Positions 24,568 to 34,354 of a stretch of DNA of 64,000 nucleotides are shown in pieces (positions within the stretch are counted from its first letter, which is position 1; the number at the start of each line of letters is the position of its first letter). Source of the DNA: Branchiostoma floridae (taxonomy: Eukaryota > Chordata > Leptocardii > Amphioxiformes > Branchiostomatidae); assembly GCF_000003815.2 (NCBI RefSeq), contig NC_049996.1, positions 7,976,012-8,040,011 of the forward strand, given 5' to 3'. The notes beneath the pieces are model-generated. The model searched no databases, was not told the origin of the DNA, and saw nothing but the letters and a program-made list of their open reading frames with translations. The translations under genes and the position numbers were made by a program.

Positions 24568-25778
24568 GTAGCATTCATTTGCATAGCCTTGGGTAATAGT
24601 GTAGGTCAAGAAGCCCATGGTAATTTGTTGTGTGTGTGTGGTTGGGCTGTCATTCTTTTTTTTAAATGTTGGGTAACCTGCCGGCTTTTTTAAGTACTGC
24701 AACAGAACTTCCAGTTTGGAAATGACGTATTCTTTAGTAACAGTTTTAGTGAAATACAGATGTTGTTTATATGTAGAGTCCACTCTAAGTCACCGAGAGG
24801 GATTTAGAATAATATTTGCAATAAGTTTGAACTATTTAATGTAAAGAATTTTCAGTCACTATAGTTGTAAATTGTTCAAACAATTAATGTTGAAAGTTTG
24901 GATATGTTCGAACCTATTTATATTTGTTAGAAACATTGGGAAAGTAACAATATCAATTTTTCATTATATAGAACAAGTTTCAAAAATCTATGTTTTTTTC
25001 TCATTGTTGGAATATGTTCCAACAATTTGTGTCTTGCTAAATAAAAACTTTTAAACAAAGCTGCTAAGCTGGGTTCTTTGTTTGTTTGTATTAATTTTAG
25101 ATTTTCTTTAATAGACACTGGAAGCTCTTCTGTGAGACGGTTGCAGACATTTTCTTTACTTCGCAGGGATGTATGAATTGCCCTATTCCCATCCCCTGGG
25201 CCCAGTTACACAATATATTTTCAACGTTCGAACATATGACAACAAATGAATGTTAGAACTGTTTCTTACACATATGAATACAACAGGAAATACCTAGAAA
25301 GTCAACAAGGTGTTATAAATAGTTCTAAACATCTACTTATATCACAGTAAGGTTGTTAGAAAAGTGTTCCAAAATGATAGAAACAAAAGGCAAACGACTT
25401 GGTAAATCTACCACCTCTCGCAAATCTCTACCCAGCGACAGATTTTCATAGTTTGGTTTCAGTTGCACTATGTAGCATTTTGGCCCCACATACATGAAAC
25501 AATAAATTATTAGAACTTAATGGAAATTTAAAACAAGAGTTCGTAGACCTCATACCTCCATGAAATATCCAGAGCGTTTGTGTGTGTGTGTGGGGGTATT
25601 GTATGATTGTGGGGTTTTGTGTGGGTAATAGTTTATTAAAGGAGGACGGAAGAGCAACTAAATTAGAACTTTTAGAATGGATGTTGCTCATCAGGGAGAC
25701 TCTACGCCTACCACCTTATCTGTTTCTTAGTCCTACATGTGCATGCTAGCACATGCACAGTATTATGGTATGTTAATA
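24568..25778. other. Intron 1 of gene B, A+T-rich
   Basis: No exon or RNA gene recognised. There is a short TG-rich stretch at about 25,578-25,592 and a fragment at 25,535-25,575 similar to 15,118-15,150. Confidence 0.5.
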
Positions 25779-25945
25779 CCTCCCTCACAATAGGCGAAAA
25801 TCGATCGGACGACGAGTCTGCGAGCTCTAAATTGCGATGAGGCATGACCCTGCTGCCGAGGAAGAAATGACAGAGTACCTGCCTCCTCGTAATGTAGAGC
25901 TCGCAGACTCATCGCCCGATCAATTTTCGCCTAATGTGAGGAGGG
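25779..25945. mobile_element. Short foldback MITE with 51-bp arms
   Basis: Left arm 25,779-25,829 and right arm 25,895-25,945 are reverse complements at about 87 percent by eye (CGAGTCTGCGAGCTCTA against TAGAGCTCGCAGACTC, GGCGAAAAT against ATTTTCGCC). The loop is 65 bp. The outer ends read CCTCCCTCAC and GTGAGGAGGG, with A/T flanks. It could be a MITE or a transcribed hairpin; no coding. Confidence 0.75.
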
Positions 25946-26114
25946 TATAAAGACGCTATGGTCCCGCTACTTTAAAATCCAGGTTAAAAGATAAAATACA
26001 AAACGTGTTGTTTCGCCAACAAGTTTAACAAACAGCAAACCCAAAACCAATCTTTACTGTTACCAAAAACACACCTACCCACCTTCCAAAAAACATCCCA
26101 GTTCCTCTAGCAGC

Positions 26115-26265
26115 ACATCTGCTTTGAGATTACCTACTAACATCTGTTTGGACATCACTTCCTAACATCTGCTCGGGCGTTACGTCCTATCATCTGTTTG
26201 GACATTGCAACCTGGCATCTGCTTGGAAGTTACCTACTCAGATCTTCTTTGAGATTACAAATTGA
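26115..26265 (+). repeat. 25-bp minisatellite, six copies
   Basis: Diverged units beginning ACATCTG(C/T)TTGG recur at 26,115, 26,140, 26,165, 26,190, 26,215 and 26,240, an exact 25-bp spacing. Confidence 0.85.
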
Positions 26266-26469
26266 CATCCAAAGCTGACCCCACCATTACACAACACTGA
26301 GCCGGCCACATGACAGGTAAATGATACGTCCCTGGTGCCCTGTGGCCTTGAAATATGCACATATCAATGTAATGCCTAAGAGGGTGATTTATTTCAGTCT
26401 CGTTTCCTTACTTTCATGCCTGTATGAAATAAACTTTTTAGCATAAAGGTCACTGTGTATATTTCTGCG

Positions 26470-27070
26470 CAAACTACCTGCATGTGCCCGAAATGACAGC
26501 AATCTGTTATTCCTTTCTTCAGTCATCCTCATTGGAATGTATTGACAAAAATGCGACGCTGTCATCCATAAAGTTTACTGTTATTAGTTATATATACAAC
26601 AGGTATTAAAACACTCTGAAATTATGAGAATTCTTAATAAATGATGTAAATCTATCTATGATTCTATCAATCTTTCTTTCTTTCTTAATCACAATTTATG
26701 CATCTAATCAATATATCGATCACCAGTAAATTATCTACACAAATGAAAGCAGGGAACATTAATAATGTTTAACATGTAGATTGAAGTCCAACACTTTACA
26801 ATTGAAGAATAAAACATACCCCCCCCCACACGTTTGGAGTTTCAAGGCCACATGCCGGCCAGATGGATGCATATAATGTTACAGGCCATACATACTGTCA
26901 CAGACACACTAAACCATTTGTTACCTCATTAATTTTGCTAAAAAAATCCTCATTAGCAATTTGTAAGCATATATTTATTTGCCTGAGCAACGTGCATGCC
27001 AAAAATGGTACCAATCTGCCGTTCCTTTCTTCAGTTCTTCTCATTCGAATGTATTGACAAAAAGGTCCAT
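26470..27070 (+). repeat. Local direct duplication
   Basis: About 75 bp ending CATTGGAATGTATTGACAAA (26,486-26,560) recurs at 26,995-27,065. Looser similarity extends upstream from GGCCACATG (26,305 and 26,847). A (TTTC)n tract lies at about 26,669-26,690 and a C-run at 26,820. The rest of 25,946-28,371 is A+T-rich intron DNA; its end (28,020-28,371) aligns with unit 2 at 44,600-44,940 and 47,560-47,590. Confidence 0.6.
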
Positions 27071-28390
27071 ATAGTTCCAAAATGTAATGTTAGGGGGCTC
27101 ACACTTGTCACACGTTGTCCTGATGTTACATGCTACGTTCCACCTTAACGTCAATATTACATCATGTCCGGACAGGAAAAACATTAAAACAACTACTATG
27201 ATAAAATATCATATTTAATTAATCAAATTACCTCCTAATTTGCATAATTTACATTTTATTTTGTACATCTTTGACCTACCTACATACCAAAATCATGACA
27301 ATACATATCCTTTTGTTGAGTTATCCTCCTCGAAGATTTTGGCAACAATGTCCCTGCAATTCCAAAACTAGCCGCTAAGGGGCCCAAACTATCGTAAATT
27401 CTTCCTAAGGACAAGAACTACCTATCACCCCATAAATCATCGCAATCCATCCTAACGTTCTTCAGACAAGTTTACCAAGAACACAAAAATATAACACCTT
27501 CTGAAGTACCATGATCAACCACCAGGAGGCCAGAATTCCATAACGACCTTCACGATCAAAACCTTTCCACGTTACAAATCTCATCGCAACCCATCCACAG
27601 GTTCTTAGATATTTGCTGCACACATAAACATCCACAAAACAAACACACCTGCTAATCCACACTAAACAGCTACAATGCTGAAATTCATTGAAAATCAACA
27701 TCCACTATACACCGGCCCACCACATAAAAATCAACACCACAGTCCAGGTCCTGTCCAGTTGCAAAAAAATAACACAAAAGTGTTGCTGCAGTATCAAGGT
27801 CAGCCAACAGGTGGCACAAAATCCACCTGCACCATCACCACCCTACCCACCCACCAAAAACCATTGCGAACCTTTCAACGGTTCTTGAGATATTCCCCAC
27901 ATAAGCTCCAGACTGAAAACAATATAGCAACAATACCTCCATTTTCATGGAGGTAAATAATAGGTTCCCCAGGGTTCCTGCAAACTGCTAAAATAACAGT
28001 AGTCTTCATTTACCTTAAAATTTCATTACTTGGAAATACTCATTTATTTCATCATGAGGAAAGAATACACTTGTCTCTCTTTTATGACGCAAGAACTTTC
28101 GCATAAATACGATTGTACAGAAACTTTTAAAATGCCAACATGCACCATTAAGTTACTGATTATAGCACAGAGGCCTGTGTGTGTGGCCATCTTTGGTAGT
28201 GTTTTGGCTTTGAAAATGACATGTTTGTATTGTGCAAGGTGCTGTAACATTATTTGCTGAATATTGTTATGCAATAATATAGGGTTGATTTGACTTACTA
28301 AGAAATGGCTTATTGTATTGCCCTAATTATCCATAGTGCAGCTTTAACAGTCAAACAGTATGCAACCATTGCTGCGGGGGAGGGATGGTG

Positions 28391-28497
28391 GTGAAGCTGT
28401 CTCTCGTTCGAAGCTCTGTTGCCGCACTGCGCATGCCTGGTCAGTAGTCACGTGGTCAAATTCTTGAGGATAACGTCCCCGGGCCTTATCCTCTCAT
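28391..28497. repeat. Terminal direct repeat of DIRS-type element (3' side)
   Basis: The 107 bp from GTGAAGCTGTCTCTCGTTCG to CTTATCCTCTCAT are identical by eye to 33,139-33,245. The copy is followed outward by about 19 bp of further element sequence. Confidence 0.9.
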
Positions 28498-28642
28498 AAT
28501 TAATCTCACTCAGGATGACAAAGTCGGTAGAAGTTTGGGCAATTGACGTCTTTAATCAGGAAATAAAGACATCACAGGCCAGGTCGAGTGTAACGAGAAG
28601 CCCAAACTTGAAGATAGTAGATGGAGGTGTGTAGCGTCGGAA

Positions 28643-29655
28643 TTAGGTAATCCGGTGGCACAGCAGGGACCGCATGGCGGCTGGCAGACGCAAGCGTTGC
28701 GCCATGGTGAGTTGCAGGTAGAGGAGATCGGCGTCAGATTTCCAGTCTCCGTGGTGACGGCGAAGTTCGCGTGGAACCCCGGCCTCAAAGGCCAAGGTGT
28801 AGCCGCCTCGACGCAAGTCAAGTAGGGTGTGATACCTGGGTGGCAATCCTGCTTTGTTGACCAAGCGTGCGAAGGCTTTGTCAAGGACTGAGCCGGTGAG
28901 CGGACGTAATGGGCGACGTGGTGTTGGGGGAAGCTGGAAAGCTGGAGAAGCGGGTCTGGCTGGAACAAGGCGAAGCATGTTGTTGTACGCGAGCACGGGA
29001 CAGAGCTGCGAGCCTGGGATAGCGAGGATAGGAATCTGTAACTGTCGTTCGTTTGCTTGGATCGTTTTGGACCAGCGCACCGTGACGAGAAGGCCTGCTG
29101 AGCTGACCGAGATGTCGGCGCGGCTAAGGTGTTTCCGCGGGTCGAAGGTTGCTGCGGAGGAAGGTACCAGGTTAGACTTCCTTAGGAATGTAAAGAAGCC
29201 CAGCAAGAGGACGGCCCAGATGGTGGCGTCTTTGGGATCTTGATGGTTCAGGAAACCGTGCAGCTGCGACAGGAACTCAGGAGTCACGGGGTGGTGTTCG
29301 CGTGGTCGGTGTTGTAGTGCCCTTTCTATGCCTTTAAGCGTTTGGCGGAGTTCGAAATGGTCCAGCGTTAAGTCATAATGTCCATTAAGTTGATGAAGGA
29401 GTTTGACCGACGAGAGATAATGTGAAATCGTACTTGGAGACCGAATTGATTTGCTCAGAAACTGGGCATAGCACGACAAGAGGTGTGGTGTGGCTGGAAT
29501 CGGCTCCTGATGGAAGAAGCCGCAGAAGAGAAGATATGCCTTGAAGTGGGTTCTGTGATTCGCCTGCGTGCTCTGTGCAAAGGCCTGCCTCTGGGTGCAC
29601 AGTGTCTCTTTCTGTAGGTTGGTCCAGGCCTGAGCTGTAAAGATGAAGGATACAA
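28643..29655 (-). CDS. Tyrosine recombinase of the DIRS-type element
   Basis: From the first ATG (29,479) the frame gives 278 residues, but it stays open without an ATG up to about 29,655. That extra part (AWTNLQKE, HFKAYLLFCGFF) looks like the N-terminal core-binding domain, so translation probably starts upstream or by another mechanism. Counting from 29,479, R100 (FTFLRKSN), K138, R223 (LRRGG), H243, W246 (GDWKSDA) and Y254 fit the catalytic set. The usual HxxR histidine position is Leu220 (LDLRRGG), an oddity that might weaken activity. The enzyme would join the circular DNA copy to the chromosome. Confidence 0.85.
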
Positions 29656-29681
29656 GGTTTCAGTGTTTGGAGGATGACCTA

Positions 29682-31721
29682 TTACCAAGTGTGCGACATA
29701 TAGAATGCATCTGGTGGCACTCGGACCTGTGTCCACTGCTTCGTCTCGGGATATGTGCGGAACTGCTGTTCGCACGCGGGATCGAGATGCCATCTGCTTA
29801 GTAAGTCTGGAAGTCGATTGTCTCGACCTGGCACGTGCCGTGCGGATAGATGAAAGTCGCGCTGGAGCTGTAGCAGGATCAGCTCGCGTCCGCACGCTTG
29901 CAGGAAATAGTCCGTGGACCGACCCGAGTTGATGACCTGAACTGAAGGCATATTATCACAGCCTACGACGAGCTGCTGGCCAGCCCAATTGCGACCCCAT
30001 ATGTTACAGGCGATAATGATCGCCAAAGTCTCAAGTCTATGTATGGGGTGTGACTCGCGGAGAACATCGTCTGGGAACTTCGTGTGGAAATACTCTCGTT
30101 GCGACGGGCAAACGCCCCCGCAGCCGGTGAGGCAGGCGTCTGTGGCGACTGCCTGATCTGTGTCTGAACTTGGGTTTGTGACGATAAGGGAAAAGCCGTT
30201 GAAGACTGTCATAGAAACCTGCCACCAACGTATATCCTTGCGAAACTCTCTGTTTAGACGAGTACTGTGGTGATTCTTCCTTAGGCTGCGAAGGGTGTTC
30301 AGAATCCTCGATATGAAGACCCGACCCTGGGGAGCGCAGGCTGTCAGAAACATCAGTTTGCCGAGAAGCGACTGAATCTCTTTCTTGGTAGCTCTTCTCT
30401 TGTTGGACCAAGCTCGCAGTTCCTCCTGAATGTCAGCTAGGCGGTCATCGGTGATGTACTTGAGCATGCGAACAGAGTCATAACCGAGGCCCAGGAAAGT
30501 CATGCTGGTGGAAGGTGGGCATGCCTTCGACGGAGACTCGACCACACCCAAGGTGCTGAAGGTAGTCGCTAACTCTTGGAAGGCGTCTCCGGCTTTGTGC
30601 GGTACTTCTGCTCCGCCAAAGTCGTCTATGTAATTCACGCAGTCAAACCCTTTCGCGTTGTAGATGTAGGTGATAGCGTTCGTGGTGCGTTGCATTGCCA
30701 TGGCTGCCGACCTCAGGCCGAAGGGAAACGACAAGTCCATGTAGAATTCATCCCTCCACTTGAAGCCTAGAAGATCATAATCTATAGGGTCCACCGGAAT
30801 TTGCCTGTACGCCCGGCTCAAGTCCCTCTTAAAAAGGAAACACCCGCGGCCTTTGTCTCGGATCAACTGTTCGAAGGCCTCGTAACCTGGCAACTTGAGT
30901 TGGAAAGGAGATCCCAGGTAACTGTCGCCGGGAATGCCGGCGTTGACTGAGAATCCGGGGGGGAAACTTAGATCCAATACGATGCGTCTATTATCAGAGT
31001 CCTTTTTTGGGACCGTCTGCAAAGGGGACGTCATGAGCGTGCCTGAGAGCGGGTTAACCTTGAAGGGACCGGAGATTGATTGGAATGAGAGCTCGGTAGC
31101 TATGTAACGGTCCACGTGGTCTGGAAAGGCTCTGGCAGAGTTGTGATTGCGCGGAGCTGGAGTCAGCCGAGATGAGCGTTCAAAGTTGATAGGCCAGCCA
31201 AATTGTAAAAAGTCACATACGATTGCGTCGGGATAGTCTTGAAGTTCTGTTCGCCAAGCGTCGATCACGAGCGGAGACGGCACTGGAATGCGTGCGCCTT
31301 GAAAATTAAACTGACCTGATGATTGGACCGAGTTGTGCAGGTAAACGTAGAAATATGCTGGGTTGGATGGGAGATTTCTTCGTGGCGTGGGATCAATAAC
31401 TTCTGGTGCAGTGACGACCTCGCAAGTGGGGTGAGAAGTTTTCTCTCGTGTTGGCTTGGGGTGTGTTGCGATCCGAGAAGTGTGTGAGTGTGGTTGGCTG
31501 ATGTGATGGACCTGTGTGTCCACCGACCCTGCCGTGTTGTCTTGGTTGTAGCGTGTGGGAGTGTCACAGTGCTTGGAGGTAGAAATCCATCCTGTACCCA
31601 TCTGTTTGCGGGAGCCATGCGTGGATAATTGTGTATGACTGTGACTTGAGACTGTTGGCAGTCGTTCGTGATCAAGACTGGAATGAGTTTCTGAGTGTGT
31701 TGTAAGGAAGTCTATAAACAA
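29682..31721 (-). CDS. Reverse transcriptase and RNase H of the DIRS-type element
   Basis: Open frame of 679 codons. The first 180 residues are polar and unassigned. The reverse transcriptase spans about 210-440, with KKDSDNRRIVLDLS, FKRDLSRAYRQIPVD, FPFGLRSAAMAMQR and YIDD at 364-367. RNase H spans about 520-645, with ATDACLTGCGG, LETLAII, GCDN and ARHVPGRDNRLPDLLSRW, so all acidic residues are present. The frame is intact from end to end. It copies element RNA into DNA. It starts 54 nt after the Gag-like stop and ends about 26 nt before the recombinase frame. Confidence 0.92.
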   Translation of the reverse strand: MFIDFLTTHSETHSSLDHERLPTVSSHSHTQLSTHGSRKQMGTGWISTSKHCDTPTRYNQDNTAGSVDTQVHHISQPHSHTSRIATHPKPTREKTSHPTCEVVTAPEVIDPTPRRNLPSNPAYFYVYLHNSVQSSGQFNFQGARIPVPSPLVIDAWRTELQDYPDAIVCDFLQFGWPINFERSSRLTPAPRNHNSARAFPDHVDRYIATELSFQSISGPFKVNPLSGTLMTSPLQTVPKKDSDNRRIVLDLSFPPGFSVNAGIPGDSYLGSPFQLKLPGYEAFEQLIRDKGRGCFLFKRDLSRAYRQIPVDPIDYDLLGFKWRDEFYMDLSFPFGLRSAAMAMQRTTNAITYIYNAKGFDCVNYIDDFGGAEVPHKAGDAFQELATTFSTLGVVESPSKACPPSTSMTFLGLGYDSVRMLKYITDDRLADIQEELRAWSNKRRATKKEIQSLLGKLMFLTACAPQGRVFISRILNTLRSLRKNHHSTRLNREFRKDIRWWQVSMTVFNGFSLIVTNPSSDTDQAVATDACLTGCGGVCPSQREYFHTKFPDDVLRESHPIHRLETLAIIIACNIWGRNWAGQQLVVGCDNMPSVQVINSGRSTDYFLQACGRELILLQLQRDFHLSARHVPGRDNRLPDLLSRWHLDPACEQQFRTYPETKQWTQVRVPPDAFYMSHTW

Positions 31722-31775
31722 TTGGGGATCATGTACTTCAGTAACATCGGATAATTGGGAACCGTTCGAGTCTAG

Positions 31776-33029
31776 TCATGCGTTGTTGGTTGGCTTGCCT
31801 GCTTGATACTGGAGCCTGGTGGCTCTGTCGTTGTAAGGGCAATCCTTGGCTGGGTGATTGAGGGGGACCTCCGGGCGGTAACGCGTGCAAAACTTGCACT
31901 TGTGTGCCAGGCCTGCGTGGTTGTCTGGGAGAGTGCAGAAACCTCCCTGGTATTTGGGGCATGTGTAGTCGGACGAGTATCTGTCCTTCTTCCAGCTGAC
32001 ATTGGAAGAAAGCGAGCCTGAACTTGTGGTAAACGACCCAGTTGGAGGCTTGATATCGGGCTTCTTGAGGTACTTCTGTTTCAACTTGTACAAGGATGGG
32101 TAGATATCCTGGTCTTCTAGATCAAATAGTGCTTTCTCGGCCTGCGTGAGCATGATTTTGTAGAAGAATCTTACCCCTTCGAAGGTGAACGTTGAAATGT
32201 CCAACATTAGGTTCTGTAGGATGACGCCCCTATTATCCCTCTCATTCTGTGACGCGTCGGTCCCGAAGATTATTGCAAGCTCGCCAGCTACGAGCTGATC
32301 CCATGTGATGTTGTCGGGTGTAACTGTGCCCGTGCTGCTAAATACGAACTCATGCGGCCAGAGTACTTCCCTTTTAACCTTGTCGTGCACTTTACGGGTC
32401 AGACCGCTAACGAGCTTAGTGGTCTTACCTTGGGAAGGTGTCTCCTCGTTGTTGAACCGCACCTTGGGTAGGGGAGCCGCTCGGTTGTCTGCTGGCCACG
32501 GCGCTTGGGCATGCAGGCCGGCCGCGTTCTTGGGGGCATCCAGCAGATTCATGGCCCTTAACTCTTGCAAAGTCGGGTACGAGTTATCGTAGGTCGTCTT
32601 TCCTGCTTGCTGGTGCTGTGTCGAGGCCGTGATGTGTTGAGAAGTCTCACGTCCTGCTGTTTCTTTCATCTGTTGACTATCCGGAACGCAGGCAAGATGG
32701 CCGCCGAGATCTCGTTGTTTATCGCGAGAGAGCGGCTGTGTCGAAAGGCGGGAAACGTGGTTGGGAGGGGGGTTGGCTGGTCGAGTGATCCCGGGGGCCC
32801 CTCCCCCGCTATGGATATGGGCCAGGTCCAGCTGCAGCTCCGTGAGGTCCCTGGTGATTTCTTGGAATCGTTGTTCAAAGAAATCTTCCACGGAGACTTG
32901 TTGCGGTGTAGAAGTTGCCCGCGGAGGCGCGGAAGTGACGGTAGCGAATGGGGTCCCAAGGTCGTATTCCTGATATCTGACTGGAATCGAAGCTTTCCTC
33001 TTTGGTCTGGCCATCGCCACTGGAATCAA
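31776..33029 (-). CDS. Gag-like protein of the DIRS-type element
   Basis: Open frame of 417 codons, first of the three on the minus strand. The N-terminus is basic (ARPKRKASIPVRY). The middle has a conserved-looking block (HEFVFSSTGTVTPDNITWDQ, FEGVRFFYKIMLTQAEKALF). The C-terminus has a Cys/His cluster at about 365-402 (TCPKYQGGFC, HAGLAHKCKFC, HPAKDC) that could bind nucleic acid. The role as structural protein is inferred from position and layout. Confidence 0.8.
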   Translation of the reverse strand: MIPVAMARPKRKASIPVRYQEYDLGTPFATVTSAPPRATSTPQQVSVEDFFEQRFQEITRDLTELQLDLAHIHSGGGAPGITRPANPPPNHVSRLSTQPLSRDKQRDLGGHLACVPDSQQMKETAGRETSQHITASTQHQQAGKTTYDNSYPTLQELRAMNLLDAPKNAAGLHAQAPWPADNRAAPLPKVRFNNEETPSQGKTTKLVSGLTRKVHDKVKREVLWPHEFVFSSTGTVTPDNITWDQLVAGELAIIFGTDASQNERDNRGVILQNLMLDISTFTFEGVRFFYKIMLTQAEKALFDLEDQDIYPSLYKLKQKYLKKPDIKPPTGSFTTSSGSLSSNVSWKKDRYSSDYTCPKYQGGFCTLPDNHAGLAHKCKFCTRYRPEVPLNHPAKDCPYNDRATRLQYQAGKPTNNA

Positions 33030-33138
33030 GATGTGAGTTGCGCTTGCTGCGACGAAAACCAGGTGAATTCTGAACCGTTCTATCTGAAATTAAACGATAC
33101 TGATGCCTTTTGTGTCAGCGAGAGTCTCTGAAGTCTTT

Positions 33139-33245
33139 GTGAAGCTGTCTCTCGTTCGAAGCTCTGTTGCCGCACTGCGCATGCCTGGTCAGTAGTCACG
33201 TGGTCAAATTCTTGAGGATAACGTCCCCGGGCCTTATCCTCTCAT
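33139..33245. repeat. Terminal direct repeat of DIRS-type element (5' side)
   Basis: Matches 28,391-28,497 over 107 bp. Immediately outside, TTATTGAACATATTAG begins the host sequence that is homologous to 47,592 onward. Confidence 0.9.
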
Positions 33246-33365
33246 CATTATTGAACATATTAGTATAATGCATTATGATTCTTGAAACAAACTTTCTTCT
33301 AATTATTCAGGGCAATGAGAAGAATTTAAAGAAACTTGAAGATGAATAGACAAGAGGCCACATAC

Positions 33366-33639
33366 CTTCGGCATCAACGTTATCTGGATGTGGCATACCC
33401 TTTGGGTCAGCTTGGCTTGCCACCTGTGGTTGTGGCGGGAGATCTTTGTCACGAATTGTATAGTACACATCCGATGTCTCTTCGCACTTATCTGAAATCT
33501 TATCTGATTCTTCTTTGCAGTTGTCAGAGGAATCAATGCCAATATTACGGGTATGGCAAGATTTGAACGGCGGATTTCTTGTTTTACCGTTGCCTGACCC
33601 CGCACGAGGGGACCTGACTGACTCTGTTTGTCCGTCCAT
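33366..33639 (-). CDS. Cytoplasmic-tail exon of gene B
   Basis: ATG at 33,639; donor GCCGAAG|gtatgtgg at 33,366; 91 codons plus one base. It encodes MDGQTESVRSPRAGSGNGK, NPPFKSC and DVYYTIRDKDLPPQP. It is about 75 percent similar to the gene C exon at 47,714-47,999, which carries four extra residues. Joined to the membrane exon at 18,098 it stays in frame through G|AT. The upstream 400 bp are also conserved between the two copies, as expected if they contain the promoter. Confidence 0.7.
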
Positions 33640-34350
33640 GTCTACAGTACAAGTCAGTAACAGATCGAACAGATATACAAGTGAGAGTATAGATATGTTT
33701 GAATATGCAAAATGATGCCGTCATTAATAGTCTACGGATGAAAAAGTTTGTTTACATTTACCCTTATCTTCAAAGAAAAGCGTGGGGTTATCAATAATGT
33801 TTGTTTTTTGACGTATTGAGATAGCACGTTGTTTTTCTGCACGGGCAGACTAATTTGGAGTTATTGTTAAAATTAATGTGAGTTCGAATATACAGATTAT
33901 GCTTTTAAGGTGTATTTTGATTCAATATTAATGTGTAGGATGAATATGTTATGCAACGCATTTAATCCTGCCTTCTCCGTACAAAATCCCTTACCTAAAC
34001 CTAACTTTGAGGACGTTGACTTACCCGTGCCCCAGATAAGAAAAGAGACCTAGGCTTAACGTGAGAAGAAAGGTCTTGGTAAAAGAGCAAAATTCTCAGA
34101 ATTTAGCTCTAGAAGTAAGAGCAGTGTCCTTGATTTAAGAATATAAAGATAAGAAAACTTTCTGGTAGGTGGTAAGGATTTATCTTTTTAAGTGATAGCA
34201 GAAATTCAGATGCAGATATCTACATTGGGAGGAGGTTGTATGTTGAAGATTGCCTAATACTCGAATATTCATGAAATTTTCGTGGAAAAAAACTTCAACA
34301 GAATGATATCCCCTTTTGACATGTATAAAATACAGACTTTGCGTAAAGAA
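33640..34350. promoter_or_regulatory. Conserved upstream region of gene B
   Basis: The first 400 bp (to about 34,040) align closely with the region upstream of gene C's first exon (48,000-48,385), including TTTGTTTACATTTACCCTTATCTTCAAAG-type sequence and TTTTTTGACGTATTGAGATAGCACG. A promoter is inferred from position and conservation; no TATA box was pinned down. Beyond 34,040 the two units diverge, to the unit junction near 34,350. Confidence 0.4.
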
Positions 34351-34354
34351 GTTA

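Larger units (their letters stand above)
28372..33247 (-). mobile_element. DIRS-order (Ngaro-like) tyrosine-recombinase retrotransposon
   Basis: About 4.9 kb with a 107-bp direct repeat at both ends (28,391-28,497 and 33,139-33,245). Minus-strand order is Gag-like, reverse transcriptase/RNase H, tyrosine recombinase. The empty site is seen in unit 2 at about 47,600, where AACAGTCCCACAGTAACC runs straight into TTATTGAAC. No target duplication is evident, as expected for integration by a tyrosine recombinase. No methyltransferase domain was seen, so it is closer in layout to Ngaro than DIRS1. About 19 bp lie outside the left repeat. Confidence 0.88.
13870..33639 (-). pseudogene. Gene B: CTLD receptor, 3' end deleted
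   Basis: Minus-strand paralogue of gene C. Exons recognised: 33366-33639 (start, cytoplasmic tail, 91 codons plus one base), 17950-18098 (membrane exon, RGFIIAVAVTTLITAGVVVG), 16647-16718 (Thr-rich stalk), 16049-16106 (second stalk, IWLPPTSVHSEAN), and 14069 down to about 13,872 (first part of the CTLD, NGCQPGFK to RNLVHTKGNNLS). Phases match gene C. Just after NNLS, homology stops; the rest of this exon and the whole last CTLD exon, present at 36,438-36,520 and 35,800-35,952 in gene C, are missing. The CTLD therefore lacks its WIGL core and last cysteines. Upstream exons show no stops. Intron 1 carries a LINE, a DIRS-type element and several MITEs. The locus could still be transcribed, but a folded CTLD is unlikely. 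Confidence 0.75.
12420..34350. repeat. Tandem segmental duplication, unit 1 (carries gene B)
   Basis: Unit 1 matches unit 2 (34,351-48,385) in order and orientation. Pairs seen by eye: 12,421 with 34,356 (ATATGTCTGGTGAG), 13,680 with 34,880, 14,069 with 36,724, 16,049 with 37,206, 16,647 with 37,809, 17,950 with 38,607, 18,330-18,580 with 43,320-43,780, 28,020-28,370 with 44,600-44,940 and 47,560-47,590, and 33,248-34,040 with 47,590-48,385. Length differences are explained by separate mobile-element insertions and deletions in each unit. Confidence 0.8.

Noticed and set aside
25535-27955. A single 2.4-kb DNA transposon bounded by ACCTCCATGAAA and TTTCATGGAGGT
   Set aside because: The short inverted match is suggestive, but no target duplication or empty site supports these ends, and other repeats lie inside.
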